Below, piece by piece: positions 1-9,366 of a DNA stretch of 64,000 nt. A program made the translations under genes and the position numbers. Source of the stretch: Tritrichomonas musculus (taxonomy: Eukaryota > Parabasalia > Tritrichomonadida > Tritrichomonadidae); NCBI GenBank assembly GCA_039105265.1, contig JAPFFF010000010.1, forward strand, positions 682,001 to 746,000, read 5' to 3'. Position 1 is the first letter of the stretch. The number at the start of each line of letters is the position of its first letter. Below the pieces are notes generated by a model. It was not told the DNA's origin. It was given only the letters and a program-made list of their open reading frames with translations, and made no database searches.

Positions 1-1102
1 CATTCTAAATTTACAATCTTTTTCTTTGAATTATTTTCAATGAGCTTTGAATTATTTGAATCACTTTCAATGAGCTTTGAATTATTTGAATCACTTTCAA
101 TGAGCTTTGAATTATTTGAATTACTTTCAATGATCTTTGAATCATTTGAATTAATTTCTGTGGTATTGAAAAGCGAAATTTTCTTAAATTTTTTCTGTGG
201 ATCAAACGAACATCCTAAGCTGTCGATCATGTCTACGTAGTCTAGAAATTCGTCTTTGTCGACGCAGTCAGTGATGAATTCATCATTGTTTTTCAACTCT
301 TCAACAATTTGTTCAAAAGTTGGCCTTTCTTCTGGATCTTGCGCCCAGCACCGCGCTATTAGGCTGTGGTAGCAGTCAGGAATTGGATATTTGAATTCTG
401 GCCTATCTCCGTTGACTGACACTTTTTTGCAGATCATTCCATACGTGAGGCCTTCGAATGGAATCTGAAGCGTCAAAATTTCGTAAACAATAATTGCAAA
501 TGCATAAACGTCACCTGCTTTTGTGTATTGATAATAATCCCAGCTTTCGGGTGGCAAGTAAATGAATGTTCCCTTGAGCCCAATAGTTGAATCTGTCGAC
601 ATGCTTTCGGCATTTGTATGGATTGTCTTAGAGAGGCCAAAATCGGCAATTTTGGGGAATAAGAAGTCATCTTCAAGTATGTTTGCTGGCTTTAAATCTC
701 GATGAATGATATCGTGTGAATGGAGGTATGCCATCGCTGATGCAATGCCATATATATTTATTAATTTTTTGGTATCATCCCAAAGTGGAGGAGACAGAGA
801 TTGTCTTTCAAGTGCAATTATCTTATCTAATGATCCGTTGGGTGATGCTCATTGTAAAAATCGATTGGACTATATCCAATAAATTTTAGAACTGCGGGAT
901 GATTTAATTGCGAAATAATACTAACTTCGCGTTTGAGGTTTGTAACTAATGATTTATGATCTTCGGTTATCATTTTTAATGAAATCTTTGCTGCAAAAAT
1001 TTCTCCTGTATCAATTTCTTTAACAGTAAATACCTCTCCAAATGAGCCTTTACTTATATAAGATTGCTTAAAGAATTTGCTGAGATCTAAAAAATCACTC
1101 AT
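1..1102 (-). pseudogene. TKL-type protein kinase with C-terminal repeats, broken by an internal deletion
   Basis: This reads as a cytosolic kinase of the tyrosine-kinase-like group, a large trichomonad family. The start is placed at the ATG at 1102 (MSDFLDLSKF...), followed by a glycine loop KGSFGEV at residues 18-24 and the AAK lysine at residue 39. Around 825-850 the frame breaks: the N-lobe frame ends shortly after EHHPT, and the neighbouring frame resumes with GSLDKII. About eight residues that normally join these blocks are missing, so this looks like a small frameshifting deletion. Downstream the frame stays open to the window edge, with HRDLKPAN near 690, DFG near 640, a PPES motif near 550 and the C-lobe CWAQDPEERP near 320. 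It then runs into an acidic Ser/Asn-rich tail of 10-residue repeats. The 3' end lies outside the window. All kinase motifs other than the hinge region are intact, so inactivation looks recent. An assembly error is the main alternative. Confidence 0.8.
27..150 (-). repeat. 30-bp coding repeat in kinase tail
   Basis: About four copies of a 30-bp unit encode SNNSKLIESD-like decapeptides in the C-terminal tail of the kinase gene. The central copies are identical and the outer ones carry a few substitutions. The unit length is a multiple of three, so the frame is preserved. Confidence 0.8.
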
Positions 1103-1405
1103 ATTTTTTAGAACTTGAAAAACCATATATTTTCAGATTTTATTTGGCCAAATTTTTAATAAAATATTAAATGAATTTATATTGATAATTAAAGATTTAT
1201 TTCAAAAAAAACATTCATAAATTTATTTTTATGATATAAATAAGAAAGGGAGATCACCAACTTGTATTCACATTGTATCATTAAGCTTTTTAAATTTTCA
1301 CAATTATATTTGAATGAACATATAGAATTTTTTCACAACTATATTACATATTATTCAAAAACAATTTCACCACCCGATTGTCATAAATCAAACACTACTT
1401 TTTTT

Positions 1406-2197
1406 TTAAAATGACGCATATAAATCTTCTCCGAAACCATTGTAAAATTCTGATGAAATGTCTTTCGCATTTTGATATTTGGGTTGAACAACTTTTTCAT
1501 TTGGGTGTTCTAGTTCTGATGATTTAATTGGTTCAAATTCAATATTATATAAGAAATCCTTGAATCTATTGGATTCATATATAACATTAAATACCGATTT
1601 AGAAAAAAAATTTGTATATAATACCGAGATTGTTTTTTGAATATTGATCGTTGAATGAAGATGCTTCTTTGTAATAATGAATGGCTTTTGCAATGTCCTT
1701 TTTAACACACTTTCCCTCATGAAGTAAAAATCCATGCGCAAAATTCGCTTCTCGATAATCATTCATTGATGCCAACATAATATAATATCGCCCTTTTTTA
1801 ATATTCTGCTCTATATATTTACCAATATAATAAACGAGACCGAGATAGAATTGGGCTACTTGATAATTTTGATTTACCGCAAGTGACAAATAATGAATTG
1901 CTTTGTTGATATCTCGTGTGACATATTCTCCAATTAAATAAATGATGCCAAGGACATATTGTGCTTTAGAATATCTTTGTTTTGCGGCGAGTGAATAATA
2001 ATGAATTGCTTTGTTGATATCTTGTGTGACATATTTTCCATCTGAAAAAATTTTACCGAGAATAAATTGTGCTTGCAGATAATTTTGATTTGCAGCGAGT
2101 GAATAATAATGAATTGCTTTGTTGATATCTCGTGTGACATATTTTCCTTTATAATAAATGAGGCCATGATTGAATTGCGCATCTCCTTTTTTTTAAT
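1406..2197 (-). pseudogene. Sel1-repeat protein remnant
   Basis: Sel1 repeats form alpha-alpha superhelical scaffolds for protein interactions. On the minus strand the frame from about 2195 down to 1599 encodes at least five Sel1-like repeats; recurring blocks are GKYVTRDINKAIHYYSLA and AQFYLGLVYYIGKYI. The 5' end runs straight into a stop and the 2214-2232 homopolymer, with no start codon, so the N-terminal part is missing. Near 1605-1612 a T-run coincides with a frame change: one frame ends GIIYKFFF and the next continues SKSVFNVIYESNRFKDFLYN to a stop at 1406. In trichomonads Sel1 arrays often follow a kinase domain, so this is probably the 3' remnant of a kinase-Sel1 gene. It lies just upstream, on the same strand, of the kinase at 1-1102. 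Confidence 0.7.
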
Positions 2198-2533
2198 TGG
2201 GGGCAAAAAATATCTTTTTTTTTTTTTTTTTTTGAAAATAAATTATTCAAAGTTTTGAACGATAAAAGAGTTAGATTTTCTGAAAAAATATATCTTTGAT
2301 AGAATTAAATTCATCAATAATATGCTTTTTTAACTCAAAGAAATAAAGCGCTTTTCATATGATGACTTTCTTGTTGTACTTTTTGGTGATATTTTTTTTT
2401 TTTTTTCAAGTCCGAAAAGACTAATTTAAAAGTTTGATTAAAGAAATATAAAGTATTTCTTGAGCAACTTGTATTTTTTTATAACTCAGTATAAAATAAA
2501 GCAAACTTATAAATATATTTAGCTTTTAATTAC
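2198..2533. other. AT-rich intergenic stretch
   Basis: It contains two long T-runs (near 2214-2232 and 2391-2407) and no coding signal that I can recognise on either strand. Confidence 0.6.
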
Positions 2534-4288
2534 TTAAATAAAATTAACTTTGGCATTTGGATTGATGCCCAACACTTTCGAATACACCGGATGTGGAATC
2601 GTGATATTTCTTAAAGAAGAGCAGCCACCAAAAGCGAAGTTACCAATATAATTGACAGATTTTGGAATCGATATTTGTGCCAATGATTCACATTTATCGA
2701 ATGCATGGGTTTCAATTTCAGTCAATGATGAAGGAAGGCTTACTTGCATTAAAGAGGAGCAGCAGTTAAAAGCGAATCTTTGAATTGATTTAAGTGACGA
2801 ATTTCCATCAAATTTAATTTGTCTTAATGAAGAGCAGCCACTAAAACAATATTCTCCAATTGAAACAACCGAAGGAGGAATTGACATGCATTGCAATGAT
2901 ATGCAATCATTAAAGCAATACTGGCCCAATGAAACAGCTGAAGATGAAATGATAACATTTGATAATGATCGGCAGCCATTGAAACAACAATTGCCAATTG
3001 TAGTGACAGATGAAGGAATTGTAATTTTATTCAACTTTAAGCAATTAGCAAAGGCACTTGCATTGATAGATTTAACAGAAGATGGAATATTCACATTCAT
3101 CAAAGATTCGCATTCAACAAACAAGCAATTTTCAATCGTACTGATTGATGAAGGAATTGTTATTTCTTTCAATGATGTGCAGTGTTTGAATGCATTATGG
3201 CCAATGCTTTTCACTGAAGAAGGAATTATAACAGTCAATAGTCCAGTGCAATAATAAAATGCAAAATGAGCAATCGATTTAACTGAAGAAGGAATCGTTA
3301 TTGAAGTCAATGAAAAACAACCAGAAAATGCATATTCTTCAATTTCAGTCACAGAAGAAGGAATGATAATTGACTGCAATGATGAACAACCTGCAAAAGC
3401 AGATTTCTTAATGATCTTGGTGTCTGGAGGAATTGTTATTTGTGTCAACGAAGAACACCCATGAAACATCGGATTTCCAATCGATTGAAGAGATTTAGGG
3501 ATCTTTAAGTCATTCATCGAGTAACATCCATCAAAGGCTCCTTCACCAAGTGATGTCAAAGAAGATGGCAAATTTATTTCAGTTAAATATCGACACTTTT
3601 TGAATGCAAATTGACCAATTGTTTTTAACGAAGAAGGAAGATTTATTTCAGAAATATGACATTCACAAAATGCACCATTTCCTATTTTCGTTATTGATGG
3701 AGGAATTGCTATCTTGGAAAGTGACTTGCATCCATAAAATATTCCATTTTCTAACGTTTTCAATGAAGATGGAATATTGATGATTTGAAGTGACACACAA
3801 TTTTGAAAGGCACCTTCACCAATTGACTCAATAATTGTCGATTGGATAACAACAGAAAACAATTGCTTGCAATTTTCAAATGCAAACCTTCCAATACTTT
3901 TTACTGAAGATGGAATTTTCACTTCTTTTATTAATAAACATTCTTTGAAACATTCATTTCCAATGGAAATTATTGATTCTGGAAGTGTCACTTTTTTCAA
4001 TGATGAGCATTCACAAAAAGAACCATTTCCGAGCTCTATAACTGAAGCAGGAATTACAATTTCTGTCAGGTTTATGCATTGCCTAAAAGCATCGTTTTTT
4101 AATGATCTAACTGTTGATGGAATTGTGATTTGCTTGATTGTTTTATTGAATGCAAAATCAACATTCGCAAATGAGCTGCTTTGCTTTCCTGAATCATTAT
4201 TTGATAAAAGATTAATTAGATCTTGATCTTCTTTTTCATATGCAATTTGTAATGCTGTCTTATTAAAAATTGTAAATATAAATTTCAT
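2534..4288 (-). CDS. BspA-type leucine-rich-repeat segment (3' part of DUF3447-ankyrin-LRR gene)
   Basis: An open frame of 584 codons. Residues 12-30 (TALQIAYEKEDQDLINLL) are the end of an ankyrin repeat. From about residue 45 to the end there are some 22 repeats of about 23 residues with the Treponema-type LRR_5 consensus (IPSSV..IG..AF..C.SL..I). In trichomonads such BspA-like proteins are thought to be surface or adhesion proteins, although this one shows no signal peptide or membrane anchor. The frame ends in LGINPNAKVNFI, a tail also seen in the paralogue ending at 21958. The in-frame ATG at 4288 gives a hydrophobic leader MKFIFTIF, but that leader overlaps the end of an AT-rich spacer, so the real start is probably the DUF3447 segment at 6535. 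Long open frames on the opposite strand are by-products of the repeat codons. Confidence 0.85.
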   Translation of the reverse strand: MKFIFTIFNKTALQIAYEKEDQDLINLLSNNDSGKQSSSFANVDFAFNKTIKQITIPSTVRSLKNDAFRQCINLTEIVIPASVIELGNGSFCECSSLKKVTLPESIISIGNECFKECLLIKEVKIPSSVKSIGRFAFENCKQLFSVVIQSTIIESIGEGAFQNCVSLQIINIPSSLKTLENGIFYGCKSLSKIAIPPSITKIGNGAFCECHISEINLPSSLKTIGQFAFKKCRYLTEINLPSSLTSLGEGAFDGCYSMNDLKIPKSLQSIGNPMFHGCSSLTQITIPPDTKIIKKSAFAGCSSLQSIIIPSSVTEIEEYAFSGCFSLTSITIPSSVKSIAHFAFYYCTGLLTVIIPSSVKSIGHNAFKHCTSLKEITIPSSISTIENCLFVECESLMNVNIPSSVKSINASAFANCLKLNKITIPSSVTTIGNCCFNGCRSLSNVIISSSAVSLGQYCFNDCISLQCMSIPPSVVSIGEYCFSGCSSLRQIKFDGNSSLKSIQRFAFNCCSSLMQVSLPSSLTEIETHAFDKCESLAQISIPKSVNYIGNFAFGGCSSLRNITIPHPVYSKVLGINPNAKVNFI

Positions 4289-4592
4289 TTAAATGAAATT
4301 GTTGATAATTCGATTTCAATTATTAACTTGAAATTACATTTCGAAAAAAAAATTTATGTGACTTTGTTTAAATTTTTTAACTTTGAAATTGGATAAAAAA
4401 AAGCATTTTGAAAACATTATTAAATGCTTTTGAATTGAATTTTATCATTAAATTTATTTGATGTATGAATTTTATTTGAAAATAATTGGAGTCTGGAATA
4501 TCATTAAAATTTATTTTTACTTGTAATTTCATGAATTGTTATTTTTGGAATGTAATTTGTAACATATAAATGAAAACTATGTTTAAAAACAA

Positions 4593-4697
4593 TTAAGATA
4601 AAACTGCTGTTAATGAAGGATTAATGCTTTCATAATTCATTAAAAGTTTAACGATTTCTAAGTTTCCTTGTTCAACAGCGATGTGTAATGCAGTTCG
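4593..4697 (-). other. single ankyrin-repeat unit
   Basis: The minus strand encodes RTALHIAVEQGNLEIVKLLM, followed by NYESINPSLTAVLS and a stop. It is a complete ankyrin repeat isolated between AT-rich spacers. Its last residues, LTA, are repeated at the start of the next unit (KTALQ), and both ACAGCA copies are in frame. Confidence 0.75.
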
Positions 4698-5097
4698 ATA
4701 AAAATATTAAAAAGTAAATTTCATTAAAAAAAACAATTCAAAATTTGATGAAAAATAGATAAATAAAACTTTATGAAAAATTGCTATTGGAAACTCTATT
4801 TGAATATTTAAAAAGCAAATGCTATTATAATTTTTAATAATAAAATATAATAAAAAATTTCATTGAAATCATATGAAAAATATTATTCTTAATTGTATTT
4901 GAAAAAGTGATAATGAATTGAATGAAAACCAATTATTTTGAAAACTGAATAAACCAAATAATTTGAATTGTATTAAAAAATAATTTCTTTAAAACATAAT
5001 TAAAAAATATTTGTAAAAAGAACTTCATGAATAATTCAGGTATTTGAAATTTTATGAATAAAAATTGATTGAAAACAGAATTTAAAAAAAAATTGAT

Positions 5098-5202
5098 TTA
5101 AAAAACGAGAGATGGAATATTAACATTGGTTTTGGAATTTTCTAATAAAATTTTAACAATATCAACATTACCTTTTTCAACAGCAACACATAAAGGAGTC
5201 AT
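5098..5202 (-). other. single ankyrin-repeat unit
   Basis: The minus strand encodes MTPLCVAVEKGNVDIVKILL, then ENSKTNVNIPSLVF and a stop. It is one ankyrin repeat in the same orientation and order as the DUF3447 segment upstream and the LRR segment downstream. Confidence 0.75.
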
Positions 5203-5455
5203 GTCAAATATAATGAACAAATTTCATTGAAATCATTATTATGAAATTTCATTGAAGAATTAAATAAAAAATTTTATTGAATCGGTTAAATGAAATTACA
5301 TCCATAATTAAAATTAAAATGTTATTAGAAAAGATAATGATAAAATATCATTTAAATGTTTAAAAGTGGAATGTGAAAAGAAAATAAATTGAATAAACAG
5401 AATAAAAATCGGTTTGATTCAAAATTGTATACAAACATCAAAAAATAAAATTTTA

Positions 5456-6535
5456 TCAGAAAATTTTTTTTGAAATTATTTTTGTGTTAATTGGAATTCT
5501 TTTTGTTTTCATTAATAAACTGACAATTGATGGATAATTATATTTGCACAAATTGTAGAAAACTTGTTTGTCATTTGAATCCATCTGGAAGAAGCTGTAA
5601 TTATGTGACTTCAAGCTTTGAATTTCAAAATCTGAATCGTCATTTTTTCTTTTTTGGTACAAATTATTTATGATGAAATTTGTCATTTCAACATGATGAC
5701 ATTTAATAGATTCAATAATACAATCATAATAAGAATTATTATTTAATTTAATTTTATTTTCAACCATAAAATTAATCAATTCAGGATTGCTTCCATGTAT
5801 TGCAAAATTCCACAAGAAAGGCGAAATTTTCGCCTTGTTTAAATACAAATACCTGAAGATTTGAGTTGATCCAAAGAATGCTGCATATTCAATCAATGTT
5901 ACTTTATTCTTAAGTAAAAATAAATTTGTTTCAAAAAGTGACGTTTCAATTTCAGTTGAAGTTGACAAATTTTCTTTATTGACATGTGAAATGAATTGAT
6001 CAATTGAATCTGTTCGAATTAACTGACAAACATAACTATCGTTTTCTCCAGTTTTTCTATTCTCTTCAAAATCATCGGATTTGTCATTTGATGCCACTTT
6101 TTTATCATTCAAAAAATCGCTGAAAAATTGATTATATTGAAACGGTTTGTATTTGTCACTTTTCATTTCTTTAATTATAGATTTGTCAGGCACAATAATT
6201 TTTTCTTTAAAGAGAAAAAGAAGGATGTCTTTATTACTTTTGAATATATCGAATATTTCGGAATTTGAAAAGGTTTGTTTGATATCGTTTTGAACACTTT
6301 TGAGAATTTGCTGCATTTTGCTTGAAAACGAGTTGGAACGATTATGATACTTGCATATTTTTGATAATAAATAAAGAAATTCTTTGAGCTCTGGCTGGCT
6401 TTCTCTGATCTTTTGATCATTTAAATTAGAAATTATCTTTTGATAATTTTCTTCGATATCGCTGTCATTTTCTAAAAAATCGAGAAGGATCTTTTGAATG
6501 CTTTTCTTTCTTTCTAAAACTTCTTGAAAATCCAT
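5456..6535 (-). CDS. DUF3447/ankyrin N-terminal segment of the interrupted LRR gene
   Basis: The start is taken as ATG 6535 (MDFQEVLERKK...), because this matches the usual beginning of the trichomonad family; the longer in-frame extension to 6724 is AT-rich and unlike protein. The product is helical and carries the DUF3447 hallmarks GENDSYVCQLIR.DSIDQFISHVN and LIEYAAFFGSTQIFRYL, then ankyrin-like helices ending in IVSLLMKTKRIPINTK. The frame stops at 5456, inside what should be the boundary of an ankyrin repeat, and the following units lie beyond spacers. By architecture it would form the intracellular-type N-terminal domain of one DUF3447-ankyrin-LRR protein with 4593-5202 and 2534-4288. 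Molecular function is unknown. Confidence 0.75.
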   Translation of the reverse strand: MDFQEVLERKKSIQKILLDFLENDSDIEENYQKIISNLNDQKIRESQPELKEFLYLLSKICKYHNRSNSFSSKMQQILKSVQNDIKQTFSNSEIFDIFKSNKDILLFLFKEKIIVPDKSIIKEMKSDKYKPFQYNQFFSDFLNDKKVASNDKSDDFEENRKTGENDSYVCQLIRTDSIDQFISHVNKENLSTSTEIETSLFETNLFLLKNKVTLIEYAAFFGSTQIFRYLYLNKAKISPFLWNFAIHGSNPELINFMVENKIKLNNNSYYDCIIESIKCHHVEMTNFIINNLYQKRKNDDSDFEIQSLKSHNYSFFQMDSNDKQVFYNLCKYNYPSIVSLLMKTKRIPINTKIISKKIF

Positions 6536-7141
6536 TTGAAATCTCTTCGATATAAGTGTGAACTTTTTGAAAAAGCTCACAAAATTATAAATTTCATTAT
6601 TTTCTAAATAGGATAGTCCATTGATCATAAAACACAAATTAATGAAATATCTTCTTAAAGTAAATGCAGTCATATTATATTTATTTGTTATTAAACAATT
6701 ATTATTCAATTTAAAAATCATCATCTAATAAAATATAGACAAAATAATCATTTTTACCATATTTTAGCTTAATCAAAGCAATTTTTTCATTTTAGGAAAT
6801 AGTCTTTCACAATATGTGTATATAATTACCCAAATTTTTATTTATTAAAAAATAGAATAAATTATTTTTTTTATTATATATACTTGGATTTATAATGAAA
6901 AATTATCATTTTCACTTTGATTAAATAATGATTTTATGATGTTGAAAAATAATTATATAATTTTTTTTGACTATCAAATATTTTTGAAGCCATCATCACA
7001 CTAAAAAGTTGATTTTACGATAATCATTAATAAAAAAATTACAGTCATCTTAATTTTTGCAGAGATAAATTGAGAATTTATTAAACCGTTTAAAAAATAT
7101 ATTTAAATAGTTTATATAAAATCTATAATTCAATTTTTTAA
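6536..7141. other. intergenic region between divergent genes
   Basis: Very AT-rich with no recognisable coding or repeat structure. It lies between the minus-strand DUF3447 gene and the plus-strand kinase relic, so it may hold both upstream regions. I see no motif that I can name with confidence. Confidence 0.4.
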
Positions 7142-7736
7142 ATGGGAGGATTTCTATCAAGAGAGCAACAGGAAACGATTATTGATTTGATAAATGAAGA
7201 GCAGGATGTGTTTTATGTTTCTAGTGAAATCATAGAGACATCAAAAAATAGCCTTTTCATCAGGTATTGAATCAAATAAACCACTCAAATTAATAATATC
7301 GGATTTTGAATGCTCTCAAATTCTACTACCAAATGAAAAATCAAATATTTACACAGGAACTGCAGTTTATGATGCACAAGAAGTATTAAGAAAAGAATCA
7401 CATGATTATGCTGCTGATATTTGAAGCCTTGGGGCTAATCTATACACTACTGTTTTTGGAAAATATCCATTTCAGATAGATATTAAAGACAATAAACAAA
7501 CAATCAGGTCTAAGGTGGAAAATAATCCTCTTGTGAATATTGATTGCATTGCTTCCAAATTATGCTGGGAATGCATTACACGTATGCTTGTTTTAGATCC
7601 AGATGATAGGATCACAGTTGAAGATGCAATTAATTTGCCTTGGTTTGAATTTATTGAGTCAGATGACGTCAAATCTGTTGTAAATAATATTCATCATGAA
7701 ATAGTTTTTGGTAACGAAATACGTGAAACATTGTAA
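7142..7736 (+). pseudogene. CAMK-like serine/threonine kinase C-lobe relic
   Basis: Only the C-terminal half of a kinase domain is recognisable. It begins around 7280 (KPLKLIISDFECSQIL, with DFE in place of DFG), continues with GTAVYDAQEVL where GT..Y.APEVL is expected, then SLGANLYTTVFGKYPF, and ends with MLVLDPDDRITVEDAINLPW. A TGA replaces the invariant tryptophan of the DIWSLG motif near 7421. The first open stretch from ATG 7142 (MGGFLSREQQETIIDLINEE) ends in another frame and does not resemble an N-lobe. The glycine loop, the catalytic lysine and HRD are absent. This is a dead fragment of a CaMK/SNF1-type kinase. Confidence 0.75.
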
Positions 7737-7887
7737 AATTAACATTAGTTTTTGTTTGTTATAATAATATTAAATCTAATATAAAATTAAACCTTATTGT
7801 TTTTTATAACGAATTAAAATTTACTTTTTAACGTATATAATATCAAAAAGTTTCTTATAAGATTTTGAAAAAGTTATCCTACATAAA

Positions 7888-8742
7888 ATGGAAGACGAAA
7901 AAGAAGAGATATTGAACTTTAACCAGATCCTCTTTCAGCCATCGCAAGAAATAATCCGAGCTCCATCAAATCCTCCTCGCACACCTCCACGTAAACAAAA
8001 TCCGCAAAGTAATCATTCAGCAAAGAAATCAACTCAAGCTGAAAAAGAAAAGAAACAATCCTCGCCAAATTCAAATTCAAATACGCAAAACTTATCTAGA
8101 ACAGTAGGCAGCAATCAAATACGTCGAGAAATGTTATCTCCTCATCTTCAAAATTCTCCTTTACTAAGTGGACCTTTTAAAGTTCGAGCTCCAGACCTTG
8201 GTGTATCCCCAAGATCTCCGCGTTCAGCGCGTGGCCCTCAACACACTACAAAGACATCAAAAGCAAGAGAAATCGTTAATCAATCTGCCAAAGGTAACAT
8301 TGTACCTCCAATAGTAAATCCATACTCAATTCCTACATCAGCTCGCCAGCGGAATCATTCAACTTCATCCGCAGACTCCAGAGCTTTATTATATAACCAA
8401 CGAAATAGAATATTAACTATGAATAGGCAAGACTTTTTCAAAGATCTTTCTTATAAATACCAGAATCGTGCAAATATGACACCTTATGGAATGGATATGA
8501 GCGTTTATAGAGATTTAGCACTCCAACGATCAAAGCAGAACAGAAAAGAAGAAGAATATGAAGATATGGTTGCAACAGCTACAACAAGCAGAATAAAAAC
8601 CCAAGCTCGTAAAGCTGAAGTGGCAAATGATAAAAGATTCACACGAGATTATATTATCAATAGTCACTATCCCGAACTTAGAATGATTCCTGTCAGTGAT
8701 AGAATTGATAGAGCGGGTGACGACACTGTTGTGTTTATTTAA
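7888..8742 (+). CDS. hypothetical basic, low-complexity protein
   Basis: An intact 284-codon frame from a clear ATG, with codon use richer in G/C than its surroundings, so very probably a real gene. The first 150 residues are rich in Ser, Pro, Asn and Arg (for example RTPPRKQNPQ and VSPRSPRSARGP) and look disordered. The C-terminal third (about 170-284) is more ordered and charged: MNRQDFFKDLSYKYQNRANM, then a basic helix around RSKQNRKEEEYEDMVATATT and an end of DRIDRAGDDTVVFI. The many SP and TP sites suggest a phosphorylated regulatory or cytoskeletal protein, but I recognise no family. It has no signal peptide or membrane segment. The tRNA-Lys gene follows about 230 bp downstream on the same strand. 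Confidence 0.85.
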   Translation: MEDEKEEILNFNQILFQPSQEIIRAPSNPPRTPPRKQNPQSNHSAKKSTQAEKEKKQSSPNSNSNTQNLSRTVGSNQIRREMLSPHLQNSPLLSGPFKVRAPDLGVSPRSPRSARGPQHTTKTSKAREIVNQSAKGNIVPPIVNPYSIPTSARQRNHSTSSADSRALLYNQRNRILTMNRQDFFKDLSYKYQNRANMTPYGMDMSVYRDLALQRSKQNRKEEEYEDMVATATTSRIKTQARKAEVANDKRFTRDYIINSHYPELRMIPVSDRIDRAGDDTVVFI

Positions 8743-8975
8743 ATAAAATCGTTATTTTTATTTTAATTTTTTAATTTGATTTAAATTTTTACCTCTATCT
8801 AATAAATAGACTCAATAATTTAAGTTACATAGAATTAATATCTGCTTGAATTAGAATTTTTTACCCAAATACTAATTATAATGTAATGCATCTGCCAATT
8901 TTTTGAATTGAATGACCGATTTTTTTTTAATATATATAAATTGCTTAATGCTAGTATTAAATAAATTAATCAGAA

Positions 8976-9049
8976 GCCTTCGTAGCTCAGTCGGCTAGAG
9001 CATCGGACTTTTAATCCGAGTGTCGCGGGTTCGAGTCCCGTCGGAGGCA
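8976..9049 (+). tRNA. tRNA-Lys (anticodon TTT)
   Basis: The cloverleaf can be drawn by hand. The acceptor stem is GCCTTCG with CGGAGGC (one T-G wobble) and discriminator A at 9049. The anticodon stem TCGGA/TCCGA encloses the loop CTTTTAA with anticodon TTT at 9010-9012. The T arm contains GGTTCGAGTCC. There is no intron and no encoded CCA. It reads AAA and AAG lysine codons. Confidence 0.97.
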
Positions 9050-9055
9050 TTTTTT
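9050..9055 (+). terminator. RNA polymerase III T-run terminator
   Basis: A run of six T follows the tRNA discriminator base directly, as expected for a Pol III terminator. Confidence 0.85.
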
Positions 9056-9366
9056 GCTTTTTTAATACTGTTTGAGAAATATTTTGATATCTAAGCTTTG
9101 AACATGCTCAAAAATCAATTATTTACCTTTATTATTCAAATTTTAAAATAAAATTCCCAATTAATCAGATAACAAATTATTCTAACTATTTAATTTATAT
9201 AAAAAATATATCAGATAACTGCCATTTTATTTTGATTAGTTACTTCATTTACATCATGATTTTGGAGATTGAACACTTTCATGAAATTCCCTTGTTTAAA
9301 AATTCATCTTCAAAAAGAAAAGTCAAAAATTCACCTTTGATGTTTATTTTTTGACCACATAGGAAT

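Larger units (their letters stand above)
4289..5455 (-). other. AT-rich interruptions between ankyrin units
   Basis: Three spacers (4289-4592, 4698-5097, 5203-5455) with stops in all frames separate the DUF3447 segment, two single ankyrin units and the LRR segment. Each break falls in the same place of the ankyrin repeat: after the (I/V)N-x-x-x end of one repeat and just before T-(A/P)-L of the next. ATGAAATTT occurs 28-30 nt before each downstream unit. No GTATGT-type donor and no ACTAACACACAG-type acceptor, as used by Trichomonas vaginalis introns, was found. These are either unusual introns or decayed insertions. Confidence 0.55.

Noticed and set aside
2886-4226. Two plus-strand open frames (2886-3254, 3867-4226) opposite the LRR gene
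   Set aside because: They mirror the repeated codons of the minus-strand LRR repeats and have no independent start context or similarity.
4289-5455. Canonical Trichomonas-type introns in the ankyrin gene
   Set aside because: No GTATGT-like donor or ACTAACACACAG-like acceptor is present at the borders.
6175-6420. Overlapping minus-strand frame in the DUF3447 gene
   Set aside because: Alternative frame inside a clearly conserved coding sequence.
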